DNA from: Pseudescherichia sp032055545
Lineage (GTDB): Bacteria > Pseudomonadota > Gammaproteobacteria > Enterobacterales > Enterobacteriaceae
Direction of reading: 5' to 3'
Assembly: GCA_032055545.1 (NCBI GenBank)
Contig: DAMBQR010000014.1
Span: 1 to 64,000 of the forward strand
DNA: 64,000 bases
In this document: positions 32,835 through 40,379 of the stretch, piece by piece
Numbering within the stretch: position 1 is the stretch's first letter
Layout of the letters: each line of letters starts with the position of its first letter
Position numbers and translations under genes: made by a program
The notes under the pieces: model-generated
Told to the model about the DNA's origin: nothing
The model's database searches: none
Seen by the model: the letters and a program-made list of their open reading frames with translations, nothing else

Positions 32835-33737
32835 TTAACCTTTAATTCCGCTGCTGGTCACGCCCTGTACGAAGTAGCGTTGAGCCAGGAAGAAGACAAT
32901 GATGGATGGCAGAATGGAGATACTCGCCATTGCCAGAATTTCGTTCCACGGCGCGCCTTCGGTCACGTCGATGGACATTTTCAGCGCCAGGGCAATCGGG
33001 TACTTATCCACGCTGTAGACGTAGATCAGCGGGCCGATAAAGTCGTTCATCGACCACATGAACTGGAACAGAGCCACCGAGATAATTGCCGGTTTCAGGA
33101 TCGGCACCACCACGTACCAGAGCACCTGGGCAGAGTTACAGCCGTCAATCTGCGCCGCCTCTTCCATGTCACGCGGCACGCCGCGCAGGAACTGGATCAG
33201 CATGAAGACGAAGAAGCCCTGAGTGGCAAAGGCCAGCGGCAGATAGAGCGGCATGTAGCTGTTGAGCATGCCCATCTCACGGAACATCAAGTACTGCGGG
33301 ATCAGCAGCACGGTGCTTGGCAGCAGCATGGTGGTGATCAGCGTGGCGAACCAAAACTTCTTCCACGGGATCTCGAAGCGGGCAAAGCCGTAGGCCACGA
33401 TGGTGGAGGAGATAATGGTCAGGATCACTTTCGGGATCACATACTTGAAGGTGTTCAGCATGTAGTGACCGAAGTTATACTCGGTGCCGGTTTTCCAGCC
33501 GTTGATGAAGCCGTCCCAGGTGGCATTTGCCGGCCACAGGCTCAGGGTGGTGAAGATCTCGTGGTTAGGCTTAAACGCCGCCGAGAACATCCACACCAGC
33601 GGGTAGAGCATCAGCAGGCCTACGAACAGCAAAATGACATAGCGGATCCACGCGCTGATCTTCTCGCGACGCAGCGTGCGGGCCACTTCACGTTCGGCGT
33701 GGCTCGCAGCCGGGGTAATTTGTTGCACGTCAGCCAT
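32835..33737 (-). CDS. togN: Oligogalacturonide importer permease TogN
   Basis: A 300-residue inner-membrane permease of the MalG type with six helices (for example RYVILLFVGLLMLYPLVWMF). The EAA coupling motif reads EEAAQIDGCNSAQVLWYVVV. It starts at the ATG at 33737, preceded by GGGAGGC; the much longer in-frame extension is the antisense-frame shadow of togM. Its first bases overlap the togM end by eight, indicating coupled synthesis of the two permeases. Confidence 0.88.
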   Translation of the reverse strand: MADVQQITPAASHAEREVARTLRREKISAWIRYVILLFVGLLMLYPLVWMFSAAFKPNHEIFTTLSLWPANATWDGFINGWKTGTEYNFGHYMLNTFKYVIPKVILTIISSTIVAYGFARFEIPWKKFWFATLITTMLLPSTVLLIPQYLMFREMGMLNSYMPLYLPLAFATQGFFVFMLIQFLRGVPRDMEEAAQIDGCNSAQVLWYVVVPILKPAIISVALFQFMWSMNDFIGPLIYVYSVDKYPIALALKMSIDVTEGAPWNEILAMASISILPSIIVFFLAQRYFVQGVTSSGIKG

Positions 33738-34620
33738 TTTTGCCTCCCTTATCGGCGGAGTAGAAGACCCAGTATTTTGATGACTTAAAGGCAATGGAGG
33801 CGAAAACGGCCACCACCAGGAACAGTACCCACGCCAGCGCCGCGCCGTAGCCCATGTCGAAATACTTAAAGGCGGTATCGTAGATGTAGAGCGAGAAAAG
33901 ATAGGTGTAGTAGGTCGGGCCGCCGCCGGTAATGACATACGGGCCGGTAAACTCCTGGAACGCCTGGGTGGTTTGCATAATGAAGTTGAAGAAGATCACC
34001 GGCGTAATCAGCGGCACGGTCACCTTCATAAACATCTGCCACTTCGACGCGCCGTCGATCATCGCCGCCTCATACTGCGACTGCGGGACGTTTTGCAGCG
34101 CGGCGAGGAAGATCACCATCGCGGAACCAAACTGCCAGACGCGCAGCAGGGTCACGGACATCAGCGCCAGCGACGGCTCGCCCAGCCAGTTCACCGGATC
34201 GAGGCCAAAAACGCCGATAAAGCTGTTCAGCAGGCCGTCGATAGCAAACAGCGCACGCCACAGCACGGCGATGGCGACGGAGCTGCCCAGAATCGATGGG
34301 ATATAGTAGGCGGTACGGAAGAAGCCGATGCCGCGTAATTTAAAGTTAAGAACAAAGGCGATCCCCAGCGCAAAGGCGAGCTTCAGTGGGATCGTTAAAA
34401 AGACGTAGGCAAAGGTGACGCCCATCGATTTCCAGAACAGGGAGTCTTCGGTCAGCATGTAACGGTAGTTTTCAATCCCGTTAAATACCGGCGGACTCAT
34501 TAAGTCATACTCAGTAAAACTGAGGAAAAACGAAGAAACGAAGGGAAAGGCCGTAAAGACGATCAACCCGATGATATAGGGCGATATCCAGGCCAATCCC
34601 AGCAGTCTGTTTTCATTCAT
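33730..34620 (-). CDS. togM: Oligogalacturonide importer permease TogM
   Basis: A 296-residue MalF/UgpA-type permease with six helices (for example LLGLAWISPYIIGLIVFTAF and IALRVWQFGSAMVIFLAAL-like segments). The coupling motif is YEAAMIDGASKWQMFMKVTV. First gene of the togMNAB operon; KdgR-like and CRP-like sites lie in the 130 bases before it. Together with TogN, TogA and TogB it imports galacturonate oligomers of two to four units, matching the KdgM pore and the Ogl lyase of the same locus. Confidence 0.88.
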   Translation of the reverse strand: MNENRLLGLAWISPYIIGLIVFTAFPFVSSFFLSFTEYDLMSPPVFNGIENYRYMLTEDSLFWKSMGVTFAYVFLTIPLKLAFALGIAFVLNFKLRGIGFFRTAYYIPSILGSSVAIAVLWRALFAIDGLLNSFIGVFGLDPVNWLGEPSLALMSVTLLRVWQFGSAMVIFLAALQNVPQSQYEAAMIDGASKWQMFMKVTVPLITPVIFFNFIMQTTQAFQEFTGPYVITGGGPTYYTYLFSLYIYDTAFKYFDMGYGAALAWVLFLVVAVFASIAFKSSKYWVFYSADKGGKNG

Positions 34621-34648
34621 ATATACCTGCCTGGGTGTATGATTGATT

Positions 34649-34668
34649 TTTAAAACGGTGTTTTAATT
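34649..34668. promoter_or_regulatory. KdgR-like operator before togM
   Basis: TTAAAACGGTGTTTTAATT is a clear near-palindrome of the KdgR kind, 30 bases before the togM start. Confidence 0.6.
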
Positions 34669-34714
34669 TATCTTATTGCGATTTATTTCTGCGTCATTCG
34701 ATTAATTATGGAAA

Positions 34715-34745
34715 TGTGATCAAAGTCGAAACGACGTTTCAATAA
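34715..34745. promoter_or_regulatory. CRP-like site and second KdgR-like operator before togM
   Basis: TGTGA-TCAAAG-TCGAA (34715-34730) resembles a CRP site with a good left half. It runs into TCGAAACGACGTTTCAATA (34727-34745), a second KdgR-like palindrome. The layout repeats that of the ogl-kduI region. Confidence 0.45.
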
Positions 34746-34831
34746 GGTGAGCCAGGTGACATTTCCAGTGAGCACATGCTGTAAGTGCCTGGATAAATGA
34801 ATGATTAATTCGCTAATGATTTGCTATAAAT

Positions 34832-34860
34832 AAAAACGCCCTCGCGGTAGAGGGCTTTAA
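34832..34860 (-). terminator. Probable terminator of kdgF
   Basis: On the minus strand GCCCTC, loop TACCGC, GAGGGC is followed by GTTTTTA. It lies beyond the REP pair, 150 bases past the kdgF stop. Confidence 0.6.
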
Positions 34861-34903
34861 TTTATTGATACTGTGATCGTCTGTAAACCGCACCGTGCTC
34901 GAC

Positions 34904-34985
34904 GTAGGTCGGGCAAACGCAGTGCCGCCCGGCGTGGCAGCGTCAGCATAGTCACGCCCGGTGGCGCTACGCTTACCGGGCCTAC
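34904..34985. repeat. Pair of opposed REP elements (BIME-like)
   Basis: GTAGGTCGGGCAAACGCAGT...GCCGCCCGGC (34904-34933) and ACGCCCGGTGGCGCTACGCT...ACCGGGCCTAC (34953-34985) are REP palindromes in opposite orientation. They fill the space between kdgF and the tog promoter region. Such pairs bind gyrase or stabilise transcripts. Confidence 0.7.
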
Positions 34986-35010
34986 ATAGGGTGACGTGAT
35001 ATAGTCGTGT

Positions 35011-35340
35011 TTAATATGCTGTGAGGAAATCCTCACGCACCGGGGTAAAGGTGTCGAGCAGCGTGCCCGCCTTTAAGCAGACGCAGCCGTGCACGATGTT
35101 TGGCTCTTTATAGAGGGTATCTCCGGCGCGGACGATATGTTTTTCATCGCCAATGGTAAACTCAAACTCGCCGGACAAAACATAGGTAAGCTGTTCATGA
35201 GGATGGTTATGTAAAGGGCCAACCGCCCCTTCGCTAAAATTCACCTCGACCGCCATCATTTTGCCCGCGTGGGCCAGAATGCGCCGGGTAACGCCGTTGC
35301 CCAGATCGTCAAGCTGGGTCTGCTGGTGGAAAGTAAACAT
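35011..35340 (-). CDS. kdgF: KdgF, unsaturated uronate cupin
   Basis: A 109-residue cupin. The metal-binding motif is GPLHNHPHEQLTYVLSGEFE, with further histidine in EPNIVHGCVCL. KdgF converts unsaturated monouronates released by lyases into the linear keto form that KduI uses. It has no signal peptide. Read from the minus strand toward the tog operon. A KdgR-like site lies 30 bases before its ATG, so it belongs to the same regulon. Confidence 0.88.
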   Translation of the reverse strand: MFTFHQQTQLDDLGNGVTRRILAHAGKMMAVEVNFSEGAVGPLHNHPHEQLTYVLSGEFEFTIGDEKHIVRAGDTLYKEPNIVHGCVCLKAGTLLDTFTPVREDFLTAY

Positions 35341-35369
35341 GAGAGCGTCCTGTAGTTATATAGTTTGAT

Positions 35370-35390
35370 AGTAAAACAATGTTTCATTAA
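35370..35390. promoter_or_regulatory. KdgR-like operator before kdgF
   Basis: AGTAAAACAATGTTTCATTA is a near-palindrome very similar to site 1 before kduI, centred about 38 bases upstream of the kdgF ATG. Confidence 0.6.
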
Positions 35391-35488
35391 ATTTATATCA
35401 GCCAGCGTTAAAAAGAAACGCGACGCCTAATAAGTGGAAAGCCGATCACAAGTTTGCTTCTACGGGCGGATAACAGGGGAGAGGTAAG

Positions 35489-36181
35489 ATGAAAACCATA
35501 GGACTGCTGGGCGGCATGAGCTGGGAATCGACCATTCCCTACTACCGTCTGATTAATGAAGGAATAAAGACCCGGCTGGGTGGTCTGCACTCCGCCAGCC
35601 TGCTGCTGCACAGCGTCGATTTTCATGATATTGAAGCCTGCCAGGCGAGCGGTGACTGGGACAGGGCGGGCGAGATCCTTGCCAGCGCTGCCGCAGGGCT
35701 TGAGCACGCCGGCGCCGAAGGGATCGTTCTCTGTACCAACACCATGCATAAGGTCGCCGACCAGATTGAGGATCGTTGCAGCGTGCCGTTTTTGCACATC
35801 GCCGACGCCACCGCCCGGGCGATCCAGAAGCAAAACCTACAGCGGGTCGCGCTGTTGGGCACTCGCTACACCATGGAGCAGGATTTCTACCGCGGGCGGA
35901 TGCGTGACGACCACGGCATCGAAACCTGCGTCCCGGACGGGGAAGATCGCGTCAGGGTTAACCAGATTATCTTTGACGAGCTGTGCCGGGGCACCTTTAG
36001 CGAGCCGTCGCGAACTTACTTTATCGATCTGATCGCGCGGATGGCGAACCAGGGGGCGGAGGGGGTGATCTTCGGCTGCACCGAGATCGGTCTGCTGGTC
36101 TCCCAGGATCAAAGCCCGATCCCGGTGTTTGATACCGCCGCGCTGCACGCCGCCGACGTTGTCGATTTTATGCTGAATTAA
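35489..36181 (+). CDS. ygeA: Broad-specificity amino-acid racemase YgeA
   Basis: A 230-residue PLP-independent racemase of the Asp/Glu/hydantoin family. The two catalytic cysteines are in VLCTNTMHKVAD (about residue 83) and VIFGCTEIGLLVS (about residue 197), each taking a proton from one face of the substrate. The start motif KTIGLLGGMSWESTIPYY is also typical. The E. coli homologue acts on homoserine and other non-canonical amino acids. It is convergent with lysR; the two coding ends overlap by four bases, as in E. coli backbone order. Confidence 0.92.
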   Translation: MKTIGLLGGMSWESTIPYYRLINEGIKTRLGGLHSASLLLHSVDFHDIEACQASGDWDRAGEILASAAAGLEHAGAEGIVLCTNTMHKVADQIEDRCSVPFLHIADATARAIQKQNLQRVALLGTRYTMEQDFYRGRMRDDHGIETCVPDGEDRVRVNQIIFDELCRGTFSEPSRTYFIDLIARMANQGAEGVIFGCTEIGLLVSQDQSPIPVFDTAALHAADVVDFMLN

Positions 36182-37104
36182 CGCTCCGCCAGCACCGCTT
36201 CTAACGGCGCGATAATGCGCGACACCGCCTGCTGTAAATGGGCGGAGAAGGCATCCACCAGCGCAGAGGCGGGGCGGTGCAGAGGTCGGATCAGGCTGAC
36301 GGTAAAGGGCACGGCGATGCTGAAGGGCCTGACCACCACGCCGCTGCTGGCATAGTCGAGGGCGGTAAGGGGGTTCACCACCGACACGCCAACCCCGGCG
36401 CGGACCATTGCGCAGACGCTGGCAGCACTGTGGGTCTCTACCACCATGCGGCGTTTTACCTGATGCTCATTGAACAGGGCATCCAGCAGCTGGCGATAGC
36501 TGTCCGATCGCGACAGGCTAATATAGTTCTCGCCCTGAAAATCCTGCGGTGTGAGCACCTCACGCTGGGCCAGCGGATGCCCGGCAGGCAGGACGCATAC
36601 CTCGTTGAGGGTCAGCAGCGGCGTGCGCTCGGTCCCGGCGGGCGTGCTCAGGGTTTCGGTCAGGCCAAGGTCATGACGCTGGGCAGAGAGCCACTCCTCC
36701 AGCAACGGCGACTCCTGCGGCACTACGTTGAGGCTCACCTCCGGATAGCGGGCAAGAAACGGCTGCAGCAGCAGGGGCAGAAACGACTGGGAGAAGACCG
36801 GCAGACAGACAATAGACAGCTCCCCCTGGCGGAACTCCCGCAGGCTCTCGGCGGCGCTGACGATGCGATCCAGCCCGTACCACGAGCGCTGCACCTCCTC
36901 AAACAGCCGCAGGCCCTGTACCGTGGGGTGCAGCCGCCCTCGCGAACGTTCAAACAGCGTCAACCCGATTACCTTTTCAAAGCGTGCCAGCTCTCGGCTT
37001 ACCGTAGGCTGCGAGGTGTGCAGCAGGCGTGCGGCCTCGGTCAGATTCCCGGCGGTCATCACGGCATGAAAAATTTCGATATGGCGAAGATTAACGGCGG
37101 GCAT
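36178..37104 (-). CDS. lysR: LysR, activator of lysA
   Basis: A 308-residue LysR-type regulator. The N-terminal helix-turn-helix reads LRHIEIFHAVMTAGNLTEAA followed by RLLHTSQPTVSRELARFEKV; the effector-binding domain occupies residues 90-300. It activates the divergent lysA gene when diaminopimelate is present and is repressed by lysine. Divergent from lysA with 113 bases between the starts, which hold the operator. Sequence and position match E. coli LysR. Confidence 0.93.
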   Translation of the reverse strand: MPAVNLRHIEIFHAVMTAGNLTEAARLLHTSQPTVSRELARFEKVIGLTLFERSRGRLHPTVQGLRLFEEVQRSWYGLDRIVSAAESLREFRQGELSIVCLPVFSQSFLPLLLQPFLARYPEVSLNVVPQESPLLEEWLSAQRHDLGLTETLSTPAGTERTPLLTLNEVCVLPAGHPLAQREVLTPQDFQGENYISLSRSDSYRQLLDALFNEHQVKRRMVVETHSAASVCAMVRAGVGVSVVNPLTALDYASSGVVVRPFSIAVPFTVSLIRPLHRPASALVDAFSAHLQQAVSRIIAPLEAVLAER

Positions 37105-37125
37105 CGGCTCCCCTGCGGCATAAGG

Positions 37126-37142
37126 TATATCAGATATGCATA
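37126..37142. promoter_or_regulatory. Candidate LysR site between lysR and lysA
   Basis: TATATCAGATATGCATA contains the dyad ATAT-CAG-ATAT (37127-37137) in the middle of the divergent gap, where a LysR-type activator would bind. The precise box is inferred. Confidence 0.35.
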
Positions 37143-37217
37143 GAATCGTAACATAACGATATTTTTTATTCCCTTTGGCCTGTGGCGTAATAGTGAAAAA
37201 TCATTATGGAGTTCGCC

Positions 37218-38480
37218 ATGCCACGTCCGTTAAACAATACCGATACCGCACTCACTGCCGCAAACCTGCACGGCCTGGTGACTGAATTTGGCGGCCCGGT
37301 CTGGGCCTACGACGCCGGGATTATCCGCCGCCGCATTGCCCAGCTGGCAAAATTTGACGTGGTGCGTTTCGCCCAGAAGGCGTGCTCCAATATTCATATT
37401 CTGCGTCTGATGCGCGAGCAGGGCGTCAAGGTCGATTCAGTCTCGCTGGGCGAGATTGAACGCGCGCTGGCGGCGGGCTACCAGCCGCAGAACGGTGCGG
37501 ATGAGATCGTCTTTACCGCCGATCTGATCGACCCGCCGACGATGGCCCGCGTGCACGAGCTACAGATCCCGGTTAACGCCGGCTCGGTAGATATGCTGGC
37601 CCAGCTGGGGGAGGTCTCTCCGGGCCACCGCGTCTGGCTGCGGGTTAACCCTGGCTTCGGCCACGGCCACAGCCAGAAAACCAATACCGGCGGCGAGAAC
37701 AGCAAGCACGGCATCTGGTACAGCGATCTGCCCGCCGCGCTGGAGGTTATGCAGCGCTACCAGCTTAAGCTGGTGGGGATCCATATGCATATTGGTTCGG
37801 GCGTGGACTACGGCCACCTTGAGCAGGTCTGCGGCGCGATGGTCAGCCAGGTCATTGCGTTCGGTCAGGATCTGGAGGCGATCTCCGCCGGGGGCGGGCT
37901 GTCGATCCCTTACCGTGAAGGGGAGGAGGCGATCGATACCGATCACTACTTTGGCCTGTGGAACAGCGCCCGGGAAAAAATTGCTGCCCATCTGGGGCAT
38001 CCGGTGAAGCTCGAGATCGAGCCGGGACGCTTTCTGGTAGCCGAGTCCGGCGTGCTGGTGGCTCAGGTGCGTAGCGTCAAAGCGATGGGCAGCCGTCACT
38101 TTGTGCTGATCGACGCGGGCTTTAACGACCTGATGCGCCCGGCAATGTACGGCAGCTATCACCACATTAGCGCCCTCGCGGCAGACGGTCGCGATCTGGC
38201 GGCTGAGCCGCTTATCGATACCGTTGTGGCCGGTCCGCTGTGTGAATCCGGAGACGTCTTTACCCAGCAGGCGGGCGGGGAAGTTGAAACCCGCGCTCTG
38301 CCTGCGGTAGTGCCAGGAGACTATCTGGTACTACATGACACCGGGGCCTATGGCGCATCAATGTCATCCAACTACAACAGCCGTCCGCTGCTGCCGGAAG
38401 TGCTGTTTGACGGCGGCGCGGCGCGGCTGATCCGCCGTCGGCAGACTATCGACGAGCTGCTGGCGCTGGAGCTGCTGTAA
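37218..38480 (+). CDS. lysA: Diaminopimelate decarboxylase
   Basis: A 420-residue PLP enzyme of the alanine-racemase fold that decarboxylates meso-diaminopimelate to lysine, the last step of lysine synthesis. The PLP lysine is in VRFAQKACSNIHILR. GIHMHIGSGVDYGHL, EIEPGRFLVAESG and the CESGDVF motif, with its active-site cysteine from the partner subunit, are present. The ATG at 37218 is preceded by GGAG, and the length equals E. coli LysA. A GNAT gene follows three bases after the stop and may be co-transcribed. Confidence 0.95.
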   Translation: MPRPLNNTDTALTAANLHGLVTEFGGPVWAYDAGIIRRRIAQLAKFDVVRFAQKACSNIHILRLMREQGVKVDSVSLGEIERALAAGYQPQNGADEIVFTADLIDPPTMARVHELQIPVNAGSVDMLAQLGEVSPGHRVWLRVNPGFGHGHSQKTNTGGENSKHGIWYSDLPAALEVMQRYQLKLVGIHMHIGSGVDYGHLEQVCGAMVSQVIAFGQDLEAISAGGGLSIPYREGEEAIDTDHYFGLWNSAREKIAAHLGHPVKLEIEPGRFLVAESGVLVAQVRSVKAMGSRHFVLIDAGFNDLMRPAMYGSYHHISALAADGRDLAAEPLIDTVVAGPLCESGDVFTQQAGGEVETRALPAVVPGDYLVLHDTGAYGASMSSNYNSRPLLPEVLFDGGAARLIRRRQTIDELLALELL

Positions 38481-38483
38481 GAA

Positions 38484-38939
38484 ATGAGCCTGAAAATCCT
38501 GCCCCTGTACGAGGCGCCGCACTTTGCGGAGCAGGTAACCGACTGGTTATGGACGGCCTTTGGCGAGACGCTGTCGCGAGACTTTTTTGCCAGCGTGATT
38601 GCCCATAGCCAGCGGCCCGAGGCGCTACCCCTTACCTTCATTGCTACCGAGGGGGAGAGGCTGCTGGGTACGGTGGGACTCTGGCGCTGCGATCTTATCA
38701 GCCGTCAGGATCTCTGGCCGTGGCTGGCGGCGCTCTACGTTGATGAGGCCGCGCGCGGGCAGGGGCTGGCAGGCAAGCTCCAGCAGCACGTGAAGGATTA
38801 TGCCCGCGAGCGGGGCTTTACCCAGCTGCATCTCTACTCCGCCTGCCGCGATTTTTACGAGCGCTTTGGCTGGCACTATATCGGTGACGGGCTGGACTAC
38901 CCCGCCACCACGGTGCACCTCTACCGCTGCGCGCTTTAG
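38484..38939 (+). CDS. GNAT family N-acetyltransferase
   Basis: A 151-residue acetyltransferase. The acetyl-CoA motif is AALYVDEAARGQGLAGKLQQ, followed by HLYSACRDFYERFGWHYIGD, the usual C-terminal strand and helix. Substrate unknown. It begins three bases after the lysA stop, so it is likely expressed with lysA, and it ends overlapping the galR stop codon by four bases from the other strand. E. coli K-12 lacks this gene between lysA and galR, so it is an insertion relative to that order. Confidence 0.85.
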   Translation: MSLKILPLYEAPHFAEQVTDWLWTAFGETLSRDFFASVIAHSQRPEALPLTFIATEGERLLGTVGLWRCDLISRQDLWPWLAALYVDEAARGQGLAGKLQQHVKDYARERGFTQLHLYSACRDFYERFGWHYIGDGLDYPATTVHLYRCAL

Positions 38940-39943
38940 CTCTCCTGCGGCGTGCCTACCGAGTGACGGCGCACCAGCGTTGGGCTAAAGAGGTGAGTGA
39001 TCTCCGGCAGGGGCTGCTCTTTCGCCAGCGCCAGCGCCAGCTCTGCGGCCTGGGTTGCCATCGTCACGATCGGGTAGCGCACGGTGGTCAGGCGCGGGCG
39101 GACGTAGCGGGAGATCAGCACGTCATCAAAGCCGATCAGCGAGATTTCGCCCGGTACCTCAATGCCGTTGTCGTTTAATACGCCCATCGCTCCGGCAGCC
39201 ATCGAGTCGTTGTAGCAGGCCACAGCGGTAAAGTGCCTGCCACGCCCAAGTAGCTCGGTCATTGCCTGCTCGCCGCCGCTCTCATCCGGCTCGCCCCAGG
39301 TCACCAGCCTGTCGTTACAGGGCAGGCCGTTCTCCCGCAGCGCATCGTAATAGCCCTGGAGGCGATCTTCCGCATCGGAGATGGCGTGGTTAGAGCAGAG
39401 GTAGCCAATTTTGGTATGCCCCTGCTGGATAAGATGCCGGGTCGCCAGCCATGCGCCGTAGCGATCGTCCAGCGCCACGCAGCGCTGCTCATAGCCAGGT
39501 ACAATACGGTTGATCAGCACCATGCCGGGCATCTGATCCATCAGGGCGGCTAACTCTTCATTGGGAATGCTTTTGGCATGTACCACCAGTGCCGCACAGC
39601 GGTGGCGCATCAGCTGCTCAATGGCCCGCCGCTCTTTCTGTTCGTTATGGTAGCCGTTACCAATCAGCAAAAAGTTACCGGTGTGGTAGGCCACCTGCTC
39701 CACCGCTTTGACCATAGCGCCAAAAAAGGGATCGGAGACGTCGCCGACCACCAGCCCGATGGTCTCCGTTGACTGCTGGGCCAGCGCGCGGGCATTCGCG
39801 TTGGGATGGTAATTGAGTGAGGCCATGGCGCTCTGTACCGCCTGCCGGGAGGCATCGCTGGCCTTGGGGGAGCTATTAATGACGCGCGACACCGTGGCGA
39901 CGGAAACACCTGCGAGCTTTGCAACATCCTTTATAGTCGCCAT
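38936..39943 (-). CDS. galR: Galactose repressor GalR
   Basis: A 335-residue LacI-family repressor. The DNA-binding head reads TIKDVAKLAGVSVATVSRVI, the hinge follows with YHPNANARALAQQ, then a periplasmic-binding-like core with GLVVGDVSDPFFGAMVKAVE and IGYLCSNHAISDAEDRLQGY. It represses galactose transport and metabolism genes and is released by D-galactose. Its C-terminus is several residues shorter than in E. coli (343). A site matching the GalR operator lies 18 bases before its start, pointing to autoregulation. Confidence 0.94.
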   Translation of the reverse strand: MATIKDVAKLAGVSVATVSRVINSSPKASDASRQAVQSAMASLNYHPNANARALAQQSTETIGLVVGDVSDPFFGAMVKAVEQVAYHTGNFLLIGNGYHNEQKERRAIEQLMRHRCAALVVHAKSIPNEELAALMDQMPGMVLINRIVPGYEQRCVALDDRYGAWLATRHLIQQGHTKIGYLCSNHAISDAEDRLQGYYDALRENGLPCNDRLVTWGEPDESGGEQAMTELLGRGRHFTAVACYNDSMAAGAMGVLNDNGIEVPGEISLIGFDDVLISRYVRPRLTTVRYPIVTMATQAAELALALAKEQPLPEITHLFSPTLVRRHSVGTPQES

Positions 39944-39960
39944 TCTGAACCTTCTCTAAT

Positions 39961-39976
39961 GGGTAAGCGTTTACAC
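39961..39976. promoter_or_regulatory. GalR-type operator before galR
   Basis: GGGTAAGCGTTTACAC fits the 16-base operator pattern GTGnAAnCGnTTnCAC with a single mismatch. A second dyad, CAGTGT...ACACTG at 40060-40080, matches only in one half. Both lie before the galR start. Confidence 0.6.
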
Positions 39977-40208
39977 CTGGTTAAGTGTTGCGGAAAAGTG
40001 CGGCAGGTTCAAGGCTGTTGCTTTTCTGAAGTACGCAAACGTGAGCCAAAGCGCATGTGCAGTGTGAAACCGTTACACTGGTGTTACCAGGCAAATAAAC
40101 CGGGAAATAAAACAGGAAAAGGGTAATTCAAACCTTTAGTTACACTTTGCGATGAGCTGTTGCGATTGTTCCCTGGCATCCGCAAAGGGGAAGAGCCACA
40201 ATCAAGAT

Positions 40209-40293
40209 CCCAGAGGTATTGATTGGTGAGATTTCAGTACGTATAGAGTACTCACTTTTTGCACCAACCTGCGCGGATGCGCAGGTTTTTTTT
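40209..40293 (+). ncRNA. omrA: OmrA/OmrB-type small RNA
   Basis: An 85-base RNA gene in the galR-aas gap, where E. coli carries omrA and omrB in tandem. The 5' end CCCAGAGGTATTGATTGGTG is the conserved seed region that pairs with outer-membrane protein mRNAs (ompT, cirA, fecA) and ompR. The middle differs from E. coli. The 3' end is ACCAACCTGCGCGGATGCGC followed by AGG and eight T residues, forming the terminator stem at 40265-40293. It is closer to OmrA than OmrB (GATTGGTGAGAT). Only one copy is present; the 200 bases upstream show no second one. In E. coli it is induced by EnvZ-OmpR and acts with Hfq. Confidence 0.9.
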
Positions 40294-40379
40294 CGCCCCG
40301 ATTTTGCCGCCCGCCACACTTCTCGTGTAATCTGCCACAATTCTTGCCATACCCCGAACGACTGAACAGGAAGTTAATG

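Noticed and set aside
32553..33788. 411-codon plus-strand frame over togA and togN
   Set aside because: His- and Arg-rich shadow of two conserved ABC genes on the other strand.
39944..40208. A second Omr sRNA copy upstream of omrA
   Set aside because: No second CCCAGAGG seed or GCGC-rich terminator occurs in this stretch.
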